NCBI RefSeq assembly: GCF_035917975.1
Contig: NZ_CP109130.1
Span: 6,200,001-6,264,000, forward strand
Reading direction: 5' to 3'
DNA length: 64,000 bases
From: Streptosporangium sp. NBC_01756
Lineage (GTDB): Bacteria; Actinomycetota; Actinomycetes; Streptosporangiales; Streptosporangiaceae
Shown here: positions 22,409 through 29,374 of the stretch, piece after piece
How the letters are laid out: each line of letters begins with the position of its first letter
Numbering within the stretch: position 1 is the stretch's first letter
Made by a program: the position numbers and the translations under genes
The notes under the pieces: generated by a model
What the model saw: only the letters and a program-made list of their open reading frames with translations
Told to the model about the DNA's origin: nothing
The model's database searches: none

Positions 22409-22758
22409 CCCACCTGGTCCCACGGGATGGCCTCGATGCGCTCGACGTGCTCTTCGCCCCACTCCCCGAGCGGTGCCATCGCGGTGTTCAGTGAACGGCC
22501 AAACTCGGTGAGCGAGTACTCCACCTTCGGCGGGACCTGGTGATAGACCTCACGATGCAGCAGCCCGGTGGTTTCCATCTCCCGCAACTGCAGGATCAGC
22601 ACCCGCTCGCTGATGCCGGGCACCGCGCGCCGCAACTCCCCGAAGCGCAGGGGACCCTCCTGGAGCGCGAACAGGATCAGTCCCTTCCACTTGCCTCCCA
22701 TGACGGCGATGGCAGCGTCGAGACCGCAGGTGAACGTCCGCTTCTTCGTCTCCTTCAC
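22405..22758 (-). CDS. HxlR family transcriptional regulator
   Basis: 117-residue winged-helix protein with the HxlR pattern: Cys11 in TFTCGLDAAIAVMGGKWKGLI, LRFGELRRAVPGISERVLILQLREME and the wing VPPKVEYSLTEFGRSL. Family members respond to formaldehyde, quinones or diamide through the N-terminal Cys. It is divergent from the first imine-reductase-like gene and coupled by GTGA to the beta-propeller-like frame. Confidence 0.9.
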   Translation of the reverse strand: MKETKKRTFTCGLDAAIAVMGGKWKGLILFALQEGPLRFGELRRAVPGISERVLILQLREMETTGLLHREVYHQVPPKVEYSLTEFGRSLNTAMAPLGEWGEEHVERIEAIPWDQVG

Positions 22759-22781
22759 CGGCCCATACTCACACTTATGTC

Positions 22782-22806
22782 AGTACACGGCAAAAATGTA
22801 GGTACT
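22782..22806. promoter_or_regulatory. Possible HxlR operator
   Basis: AGTAC (22782-22786) and GTACT (22802-22806) form an inverted repeat with a 15-bp AT-rich centre in the gap between hxlR and the dehydrogenase gene. HxlR proteins commonly bind spaced GTAC-type half sites. Weak evidence. Confidence 0.3.
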
Positions 22807-22913
22807 TGAGAGAATGCAGGCGCTCCGGCCAGCATGGACCAGGCCCGCGTCGGACCGCAACGGTTTCCAAGACAGCGCGCCCGTCTCCTCATCTCTGTGG
22901 CTGGAGTATGCAT

Positions 22914-23804
22914 ATGACTGCAAAGAACATGACACCCGTGACCGTCATCGGACTGGGCTCGATGGGCACAGCACTGGCCGAGGCCTTCGTCAAGGCCGGA
23001 CACCCGACCACCGTCTGGAACAGAACCGCAGCCAAAGCCGCGCCCCTCATCGCCATGGGAGCCAGGCATGCGGAGGCCATTGAGGACGCGGTAACGGCAA
23101 GCCCCCTGGTCATCACCTGCCTGACCACCTTCGATGACACCCGGCTGGCACTGCGGCCCGCCGGCGCGTCGCTGCATGGACGGGCCCTGGTCACCCTCAA
23201 CAGCGGTTCCCCCGCTGGCGCCCGCGAGACGGCCGCCTGGGCCATCGACCATGGCGCCCGGTTCCTGGCCGGCGCGGTCAAGAACGTGCCTTCGGCCGTG
23301 GGAGCGCCGGACACCCTGCTGTACTACAGCGGCGACAAGGCGGTCTTCGAGGAGTTCGAGACGACCCTGAAGGTGCTGGGCGGCGACACCGTCCACCTCG
23401 GCGACGAGGCCGACCTGGCTGCCCTGTACGAGATGGCGGTGGGTGCCATGCTGCTGCCGGCTCTCGTCGGCTTCTTCCAGGGCGCCGCCGCAGTCCAGGC
23501 GCGCGGGCTGGAAGTGAACACGATGGTGCGCTTCGCCGGCAAGTGGCTGGACATGATCAAGTCCCTGCTGCCGATCTACGCCAAGGAGATTGACAGCGGC
23601 GACTACACCGACGCCTTCTCCTCGGTGAACCTCTTCCTGGCGGCGGCGGCCCACGACGATGACCTGGCCAGGGAGGCGAACGTCGACACGGCCTGGCTTG
23701 CCCCGCTCCATGACCTGGTGAGGCGGGCGGTTGAGGCGGGCTACGGCGATCAGAACATCTCGGCCCTCACGGAGGTGCTCAGAAAGCCGGCGCGGCAGCC
23801 GTAA
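22914..23804 (+). CDS. NAD(P)-dependent dehydrogenase, imine-reductase-like
   Basis: 296-residue member of the 6-phosphogluconate/beta-hydroxyacid dehydrogenase superfamily in the imine reductase-like branch. Rossmann motif VTVIGLGSMGTALAEAF (about residues 8-24) with VWNRTAAKA, where Arg after Asn favours NADPH; the C-terminal helical domain contains ALYEMAVGAMLLPALVGFFQG. Likely reduces a cyclic imine or related substrate. ATG 22914 was chosen over 22908 because GGAG at 22903 is correctly spaced only for the former. It is divergent from hxlR and paralogous to the gene at 24494. Confidence 0.8.
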   Translation: MTAKNMTPVTVIGLGSMGTALAEAFVKAGHPTTVWNRTAAKAAPLIAMGARHAEAIEDAVTASPLVITCLTTFDDTRLALRPAGASLHGRALVTLNSGSPAGARETAAWAIDHGARFLAGAVKNVPSAVGAPDTLLYYSGDKAVFEEFETTLKVLGGDTVHLGDEADLAALYEMAVGAMLLPALVGFFQGAAAVQARGLEVNTMVRFAGKWLDMIKSLLPIYAKEIDSGDYTDAFSSVNLFLAAAAHDDDLAREANVDTAWLAPLHDLVRRAVEAGYGDQNISALTEVLRKPARQP

Positions 23805-23815
23805 GCCGGCTCAAC

Positions 23816-24403
23816 TCATCGGTAGGAGTCGATAAGCCGTGCGAGATGCCTGCCGGCGATCTCCAGCGGCGCCTCGCTCTGGGACACCTGCGCCGACAGC
23901 TCCGCGCCCTCCAGCATGTTGATCACGCTGTGGGCGAGGTCGTGCGCCGCGTCGTCGGCGAAGCCGGAGCGGGTGAGTTTGTCGCGGACCAGCGTGCGCC
24001 AGTTCTTATAGGCGTCCTCTGCGGCCTGCTGGATCTCGGGCACCCGGCCGGCGCTCTCCAGTGCCGTGGTGGTGACGGGGCAACCGTCCAGCCAGCCGGA
24101 CGCGCGCAGCCCCTTGGCCAGGTCGTGGGTGCAGGCGACGATCGCCGCGGCTGGATCGTCGTCCGTGTCGAACGCCGCGCGCAGGAATTCCGTGAACTCT
24201 CTGTCTCCGTGGCGGACCGCCTCGACCGCCAGTTCCCGCTTGCCGCCAGGGAAGAAGTGGTAGACCGAGCCGAGTGTGGCCTGGGCCTCCTGGGAGATCT
24301 GCTTGAGGCCCGTCGCCTCGTATCCCTGCCGTTGCATCAGCCGGGAGGTCGTACGGACGATCCGCTCCCGGGTGCCGATCTCGTGCTCGTGCTGGGTCCG
24401 CAT
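23816..24403 (-). CDS. TetR family regulator (LmrA/YxaF-like)
   Basis: 195-residue TetR protein with helix-turn-helix GLKQISQEAQATLGSVYHFFPGGKRELAVEAV (residues 33-64), the FPGGK signature of the LmrA/YxaF subgroup, and the C-terminal motif GCPVTTTALE typical of that group. It sits between the two imine-reductase-like genes, convergent with the first and divergent from the second. Twin palindromes in the 90-bp gap to 24494 are its probable operators. Confidence 0.87.
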   Translation of the reverse strand: MRTQHEHEIGTRERIVRTTSRLMQRQGYEATGLKQISQEAQATLGSVYHFFPGGKRELAVEAVRHGDREFTEFLRAAFDTDDDPAAAIVACTHDLAKGLRASGWLDGCPVTTTALESAGRVPEIQQAAEDAYKNWRTLVRDKLTRSGFADDAAHDLAHSVINMLEGAELSAQVSQSEAPLEIAGRHLARLIDSYR

Positions 24404-24420
24404 GGCCCCATCGTACTAGG

Positions 24421-24475
24421 TAGAGCGTTCGTTCTAGCGTGTGCTAGCGTGTCTCTAAATAGAGCGTTCGTTTTA
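24421..24475. promoter_or_regulatory. Twin TetR operators TAGAGCGTTCGTTYTA
   Basis: Near-identical 16-bp imperfect palindromes at 24421-24436 and 24460-24475, differing at one base, 39 bp apart. TAGARCG-TT-CGTTYTA fits operators of LmrA/YxaF-type TetR repressors. They lie between the TetR start at 24403 and the dehydrogenase start at 24494. Confidence 0.75.
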
Positions 24476-24493
24476 GAGTTGAGGAGTGCGTAG

Positions 24494-25354
24494 ATGAAGT
24501 CTGTGACGGTGATCGGGTTGGGCCCCATGGGGCAGGCCATGGCCGGTGCCTATCTCGACAGCGGCTACGAGGTGACCGTCTGGAACCGAACGCCTGCCCG
24601 GGCGTACGACCTGGTGGCGCGGGGCGCGAGGAGGGCGGAGTCCGTCGAGGCGGCGCTCACCGCCAACGAGTTGGTGGTGCTGAGCCTGATCGACTACGAC
24701 GCGATGGACGCCATCTTGGCGCAGGCCCCGGAGGCCACCCTGGGCGGACGTACTCTGGTCAACCTCACCTCCGACACCCCGGACAGGGCACGTCAGGCGG
24801 CCGCGTGGCTGGCCGAGCGCGGGGCCGTGCAAATCACCGGTGGTGTACAGGTGCCGCCTCCGGGCATCGGCACGCCTGATGCCATGACCTACTACAGCGG
24901 CCCGAAGGACGCGATCGAGGGGCGCAGGCCCGCCCTGGAGGTGCTGACCGGGATCGAGTACCTCGGCGAGGACCCCGGCCTGGCGGCGCTGTACTACCAG
25001 ATCGGGATCGACATGTTCTGGACGGCGCTGGCAGGCTACCTGCACGGCCAGGCGGTGGCGGAGGCCAATGGCATCTCGGCCGAGGATTTCCTGCCACACG
25101 CGGTGAAGACCATGGACCTCCGCTATTTCCTGGAGTTCTATGCGCCACGCATCACCGCGGGCAACCACGAGGGGGACGTCGACCGGATCTCCATGGGCGC
25201 AGCGAGCATGGAACATGTGCTGCACACCACACAGGCATCCGGCGTTGACGACTCAATTCCGGCCGCCGTCCTGAAGATCTTCCGCCAAGGCATCACCTCC
25301 GGCCACGGCCAGAACAGCCTCACGAGCTTGATCGGCGTGCTGAAGCAGCGCTGA
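24494..25354 (+). CDS. NAD(P)-dependent dehydrogenase, imine-reductase-like (second copy)
   Basis: 286-residue paralogue of the gene at 22914. Rossmann motif VTVIGLGPMGQAMAGAYLDSG, then VWNRTPARA; the C-terminal domain contains ALYYQIGIDMFWTALAGYLHG (about residues 173-194), where imine reductases carry their catalytic Asp or Tyr. GAGGAG precedes ATG 24494. The operators suggest induction by a small ligand through the divergent TetR. Cyclic imine reduction is a family inference; the natural substrate is unknown. Confidence 0.82.
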   Translation: MKSVTVIGLGPMGQAMAGAYLDSGYEVTVWNRTPARAYDLVARGARRAESVEAALTANELVVLSLIDYDAMDAILAQAPEATLGGRTLVNLTSDTPDRARQAAAWLAERGAVQITGGVQVPPPGIGTPDAMTYYSGPKDAIEGRRPALEVLTGIEYLGEDPGLAALYYQIGIDMFWTALAGYLHGQAVAEANGISAEDFLPHAVKTMDLRYFLEFYAPRITAGNHEGDVDRISMGAASMEHVLHTTQASGVDDSIPAAVLKIFRQGITSGHGQNSLTSLIGVLKQR

Positions 25355-25384
25355 CGTATCACCGGTCCAGCCCCAGGAGGGGGG

Positions 25385-26058
25385 CAGACCAAGTACGAGA
25401 GAAAGGGACAACTGGCCCGGCTGATGCGTGCGGCAGGCCTGTCGGGTGTGACCCGGCGCAAAGGATGTCGCACAACGATCCCCGATCGGCGGGCTGCGGC
25501 CGCATCCGACCTCGTCAGGCGCCAGTTCACCGCCGAGGAGCCGAACCGCCTGTGGACCGCTGACATCACGTATGTGCCGACTACACAGGGCTTTCTCTAC
25601 CTGGCCGTGGTGCTGGATGTGTTCTCCCGGCGGATCGTTGGCTGGGCGATGCCCGAGCACATGCGCATCGAACTGGTCGCCGATGCGCTGGCGATGGCGA
25701 TTCACCAGCGCCGCCCCAGCGCCGGAGTGATCCATCACAGCGACAAGGGCGGTCAATGTACCTCGGTCGCCTTCGGGCAGCGCTGCGCCCAGGCCGGGGT
25801 CCGTCTCTCGACGGGCCGGACCGGACCTGCTTCGATAACGCGATCACCGAGAGCTTCTTCGCCTCGCTGGAGTGCGAGCTGCTCGACCGGCGGACCTTCC
25901 GCACCCGGTCGGAGGCCGAGTGGGCGGTGTTCGCCTACATCGAGGGGTTCTACAACCCCCGGCGCCGACATTCGGCCAACGGCCGGCTCAGCCCGGCCGG
26001 ATACGAGCGCCGACAGGCGCTCAAGAACGTCCGCCAAGACGGCTATGCTGCCGCATAG
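25385..26058 (+). pseudogene. IS3-family transposase OrfB remnant (5'-truncated, frameshifted)
   Basis: The frame begins within the OrfB N-terminal region (GQLARLMRAAGLSGVTRRKG) with no orfA and no left end, running straight on from the dehydrogenase gene. The rve/DDE core is recognisable: Asp in WTADITY (codon at 25562), Asp in HHSDKGGQ, and after a frameshift near 25815 the Glu in AITESFFASLE (codon at 25849). The rest (RRTFRTRSEAEWAVFAYIEGFYNPRRRHS) is intact. Both the truncation and the frameshift make it inactive. Confidence 0.88.
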
Positions 26059-26072
26059 CCGCAAGCCCTGAT

Positions 26073-26098
26073 GTGTCTACCGAACCGGGGCAACTCCA
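26073..26098. repeat. Probable right inverted-repeat end of the IS3 remnant
   Basis: TGTCTACCGAACCGGGGCAA and its flank resemble terminal repeats of actinomycete IS3-family elements, 15 bp after the transposase stop. The matching left end was not found. Confidence 0.4.
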
Positions 26099-26153
26099 GG
26101 CTGAGCGGCGTTGATGCCGTTGACAGCCGGAGCCCCGGGCCGCTTGTTGCTTC

Positions 26154-27152
26154 CTATCCGACCTTGAGGGCCAGCTTCCCGACGTAGTGATCGTTTAGGG
26201 CGCGATGCGCATCCTTGACTCGCTCCCTCGGGAAGGTCCGGGCGACGTGGACCTCGAAGGAGCTCGCCTCGATGATCGCGTTCAGCCGATCGGTGGCGGT
26301 GCGGCTACGATCGCCGTCGTAGTAGGACATCGTCGCGCCCGGCGGCGTTACGGGCACGGGCAGGACACCGTTCGGCCAGGCGATCCGTCCCGAGCTCTTG
26401 ATCGCGCGAAGAGATCGTTCGGTGGTCTCGCCTCCCACGGTGACCAGCGCCGCATCGAGCCCGCCTGGTGCGAACTCGCGCGCCGCGGCCGGCACATCCA
26501 CTTTGCGTCCGTCGATGGCGTCGTCGGCGCCCAGCCGCCGGGCCAGGGCGACACCGTCGTCACCGGAGGCCACGGCCAACACTCGGATGCCGCTGTGCCG
26601 CGCCAGCTGCACGGCCATGTGGCCGACACCCCCGCTGGCCCCGAAGACCATGAGCGTCTCGTCCGGCCGCAGGCCGAGCAGATCGAGGCCGCTCAGTGCA
26701 GTCAGGGCATCCCAAGCCATCGCGCCGGCCTGTTCGGTCGGCATCCGGTCGGGCACGCGCGCCACGAACTCCGCCTCAACGACGCCGTACGCGGCGTAGA
26801 AGCCGCCACGCCGCACCGGCATCGTCGCAGCGTAGACACGCTCGCCCACGTCGAACCGGGTGACGTTGCGTCCGACCGCAGCCACCGTGCCCGCCGCGTC
26901 CCAGCCGAGGACATAGGGGAAGGCCGACGCGACGCCGAAAGCGCCGTCGTAGTCCCCCTCTCGCTCGACCGCGTCCCAGGACGCGACGCCTGCGAACTCC
27001 ACCCGGATGAGGACGTCGTCGTCGCCGACCTCCGGGAGCGGTATCCGGCGTGGCGAGAGTTCGTTGACTCCGCCGAACCGGTCAAGGGCGATCGCGTCCA
27101 TCTGCGGCACCACGATCGCGCCATCCGCTGTGCTCTCGACTCTGCTGTCCAT
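26154..27152 (-). CDS. Zinc-independent MDR alcohol dehydrogenase / quinone oxidoreductase-like protein
   Basis: 332-residue medium-chain dehydrogenase/reductase. N-terminal GroES-like fold (IALDRFGGVNELSPRRIPLPEVGDDDVLIRV) and a Rossmann domain with MVFGASGGVGHMAVQLAR (about residues 149-166). It lacks the catalytic and structural zinc cysteines, so a quinone or enone reductase using NADPH is likely. GAGGTGAGCTG precedes ATG 27152; the upstream ATG at 27182 lies in the operator. Divergent from a MarR regulator that probably controls it. Confidence 0.85.
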   Translation of the reverse strand: MDSRVESTADGAIVVPQMDAIALDRFGGVNELSPRRIPLPEVGDDDVLIRVEFAGVASWDAVEREGDYDGAFGVASAFPYVLGWDAAGTVAAVGRNVTRFDVGERVYAATMPVRRGGFYAAYGVVEAEFVARVPDRMPTEQAGAMAWDALTALSGLDLLGLRPDETLMVFGASGGVGHMAVQLARHSGIRVLAVASGDDGVALARRLGADDAIDGRKVDVPAAAREFAPGGLDAALVTVGGETTERSLRAIKSSGRIAWPNGVLPVPVTPPGATMSYYDGDRSRTATDRLNAIIEASSFEVHVARTFPRERVKDAHRALNDHYVGKLALKVG

Positions 27153-27168
27153 CAGCTCACCTCGTTTA

Positions 27169-27216
27169 CTTGAGTGAATCAAGGATTATTGGACCACAGC
27201 TAATTGAGGGAATCAA
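27169..27216. promoter_or_regulatory. Two MarR operator candidates TTGAGNGAATCAA
   Basis: TTGAGTGAATCAA (27170-27182, flanked by C and G to extend the palindrome) and TTGAGGGAATCAA (27204-27216) lie in the 87-bp gap between the oxidoreductase and MarR start codons, 34 bp apart. Confidence 0.75.
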
Positions 27217-27239
27217 GTAATTGCTCTAAACTGGGAGCC

Positions 27240-27662
27240 ATGGCGCTGCCGAACGGACCCGTAGCCACCTCGTCCGGGGCCGAGGCCGTCCTCTTCGACC
27301 TGGTCGACGTATATGACCGCGCCTACGAGGCGGCCGCGGCCGAGCTGTCGCTCAGCTCGGCGCAGGCATGTGTGCTCGGGCGACTCGATGAGCGACGCGG
27401 TATGGGCGCCTTGGCCGAGGAGCTCGGCTGCGATGCCTCCAACATCACCCAGATCGTCGCGCGCCTCGAAGCGCTCGGCCTCGTGACCCGCGAACCGAAT
27501 CCCCGGGACCGCCGCGCACGACTCGTCGCGCGAACTTCCCGAGGAGACGAGATCAACCACCAGTTCGCAACAGCCTTCACCTTCGCCCGCACGGCGGTAG
27601 GACGACTCTCACCCGACGAACAGGATCAGTTGACGGCGCTGCTGCGCAAAGCACTGGGCTGA
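27240..27662 (+). CDS. MarR family transcriptional regulator
   Basis: 140-residue winged-helix protein. ALAEELGCDASNITQIVARLEALGLVTREPNPRDRRARLV (about residues 52-91) is the MarR recognition helix and wing, with the conserved DxRxR as DRRARLV. GGGAGCC precedes ATG 27240. Divergent from the MDR oxidoreductase, a typical autoregulated repressor/enzyme pair sensing electrophiles or phenolics. Confidence 0.88.
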   Translation: MALPNGPVATSSGAEAVLFDLVDVYDRAYEAAAAELSLSSAQACVLGRLDERRGMGALAEELGCDASNITQIVARLEALGLVTREPNPRDRRARLVARTSRGDEINHQFATAFTFARTAVGRLSPDEQDQLTALLRKALG

Positions 27663-27829
27663 CACGCGCCCGCAGCCCCACGGGTACACCATGGGAATGC
27701 CTGCGGAAAGGCCGGCAAAAATTCATGCATTCCAGGTTGCTTTAGTAGGAAACTTGGATGACGATGAATCCGTGAGCCGCTCGGCTTCGAAGCCCGGGCG
27801 GGGGAACCTTGGGGGGTGCTCCGCCCGAT

Positions 27830-27878
27830 GCCCTGTACGGCTTGCGCCGCCCGTCGCAGGGCGCAAGCCGTACAGGGC
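27830..27878. repeat. Long perfect hairpin sharing the GGCGCAAGCCGTAC arm
   Basis: 19-bp perfect arms (27830-27848 and 27860-27878) around an 11-nt loop. The inner 14 bp GGCGCAAGCCGTAC is identical to the arms of the hairpin at 16844-16885. It may terminate the marR transcript, 168 bp downstream, or be a dispersed palindromic element. Confidence 0.75.
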
Positions 27879-27914
27879 CAGGGCCCTGCGGCCCATGGGG
27901 CGGCCCGGGGCGGT

Positions 27915-27999
27915 GTCACCAGCCGCGCCGTACGGGTCCGGGGATGACGGGAAGGCGTCCGGGGCGCCACCGGTCGCGCCGTACGGGTCCGAAGATGAC
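27915..27999. repeat. 34-bp direct repeat pair upstream of the aminotransferase operon
   Basis: Copies at 27915-27948 and 27966-27999, 51 bp apart, share GCGCCGTACGGGTCCG and GATGAC with five mismatches overall. They lie 77-160 bp before the aminotransferase start in the otherwise gene-free stretch 27663-28075 and could be regulator sites or simple duplication. Confidence 0.6.
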
Positions 28000-28075
28000 A
28001 GTGTGATGGCTTAGACGGCTATCTCCCGACATGTTGTCGGTAGGAGCGGTCGCCCCGAGCCGCGATACTCGATAC

Positions 28076-29374
28076 ATGTCGGACCTTCTTGCGCGCCATC
28101 GGGCGGTAATGCCCAACTGGATGGCCCTTTACTACAACGAGCCCATCGAGATCGTCAGCGGTAAGGGCAACCGAGTCGTCGACGCCTCGGGCAAGACCTA
28201 CCTGGACTTCTTCGCGGGCATCCTGACCAACATGATCGGGTATGACGTGCCCGAGGTGCGTGAGGCCGTCGAGCGCCAGCTCGCCACCGGCGTCGTGCAC
28301 ACCTCCACGGTCTACCTGCTCCGCGGCCAGGTCGAACTCGCCGAGAAGATCGCCAAACTGTCCGGTATCAAGGACGCGAAGGTCTTCTTCACCAACTCCG
28401 GCACCGAGGCCAACGAGACGGCGCTGCTGCTGGCGACGTATGCGCGCGGGTCCGACCAGGTGCTCGCCATGCGGCAGAGCTACCACGGCCGTTCCTTCGG
28501 TACGGTCAGCGTGACCGGCAACCGCGCCTGGAAGAACAGCTCGCTTTCACCGCTGAACGTTCACTTCCTGCACGGCGCCGACCGCCACCTCACCCAGTTC
28601 CGCGGTCTGTCGGACGCCGACTACATCGCGGCATGCGTGGACGATCTGCGCCATGTGCTCTCCACCGCCACCGGAGGCGACGTCGCCGCGCTGATCGCCG
28701 AGCCGATCCAGGGGGTGGGCGGGTTCACCATGGCCCCCGACGGGCTGTTCGCCGCCTACAAGGAGGTCCTGGACGCGGAGGGCATCCTGTTCATCTCGGA
28801 TGAGGTGCAGACCGGCTGGGGCCGCACCGGATCGGCCTTCTTCGGCATCCAGAACCACGGTGTCACGCCGGACATGATGACCTTCGCCAAGGGCCTGGGC
28901 AACGGGTTCGCGGTCGGCGGCGTCGTGGCGCGCGCTGACCTGATGGACAACCTGCACGCGGTGGGCCTGGCGACCTTCGGCGGCAACCCGATCTCGATGG
29001 CCGCCGCCAACGCCACGCTGGACTACGTGCTGGACCACGACCTGCAGGCCGGTGCCGCCAGGACCGGTGCCCTGATCATCGACGGGCTCCGCGAGGCCGC
29101 GCCGCGCCTGCCGATCGTCGGCGACATCCGCGGCAAGGGCCTGATGTTCGCGATCGAGCTGGTCGACCCGGCGACCGGTGAGCCCTCTCCGGCGCTCGCC
29201 GCCCGGTTCATGGAGGAGACCCGCAAGGCCGGGCTGCTGGCGGGCAAGGGCGGCCTGTACGGCAACGTGCTCCGGATGGCCCCGCCGCTCACCCTGACGA
29301 TGGAGGAGGCCGCCGAAGGCCTCGGGATCATCGTCACCGCACTCGAAGCCGTCAACGCCGAGGTCGCCTCGTGA
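28076..29374 (+). CDS. Class III aminotransferase (beta-alanine/GABA-type)
   Basis: 432-residue PLP-dependent transaminase. Visible features: FFTNSGTEANETALLLA (cofactor phosphate site), YHGRSFG, the ISDEVQTGWGRTG PLP Asp motif and the Schiff-base Lys in MTFAKGLGNG. It overlaps the next gene, methylmalonate-semialdehyde dehydrogenase, by GTGA; the pair suits beta-alanine or 3-aminoisobutyrate degradation: amine to semialdehyde, then to acetyl- or propionyl-CoA. GATACT lies about 7 bp before ATG 28076 and no ribosome binding site is visible, so a leaderless mRNA is likely. Confidence 0.88.
   Translation: MSDLLARHRAVMPNWMALYYNEPIEIVSGKGNRVVDASGKTYLDFFAGILTNMIGYDVPEVREAVERQLATGVVHTSTVYLLRGQVELAEKIAKLSGIKDAKVFFTNSGTEANETALLLATYARGSDQVLAMRQSYHGRSFGTVSVTGNRAWKNSSLSPLNVHFLHGADRHLTQFRGLSDADYIAACVDDLRHVLSTATGGDVAALIAEPIQGVGGFTMAPDGLFAAYKEVLDAEGILFISDEVQTGWGRTGSAFFGIQNHGVTPDMMTFAKGLGNGFAVGGVVARADLMDNLHAVGLATFGGNPISMAAANATLDYVLDHDLQAGAARTGALIIDGLREAAPRLPIVGDIRGKGLMFAIELVDPATGEPSPALAARFMEETRKAGLLAGKGGLYGNVLRMAPPLTLTMEEAAEGLGIIVTALEAVNAEVAS

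Noticed and set aside
25424-26058. Programmed frameshift of an active IS3 transposase
   Set aside because: IS3 frameshifting occurs between orfA and orfB, but here the shift lies inside the DDE domain and orfA is absent, so it is decay.
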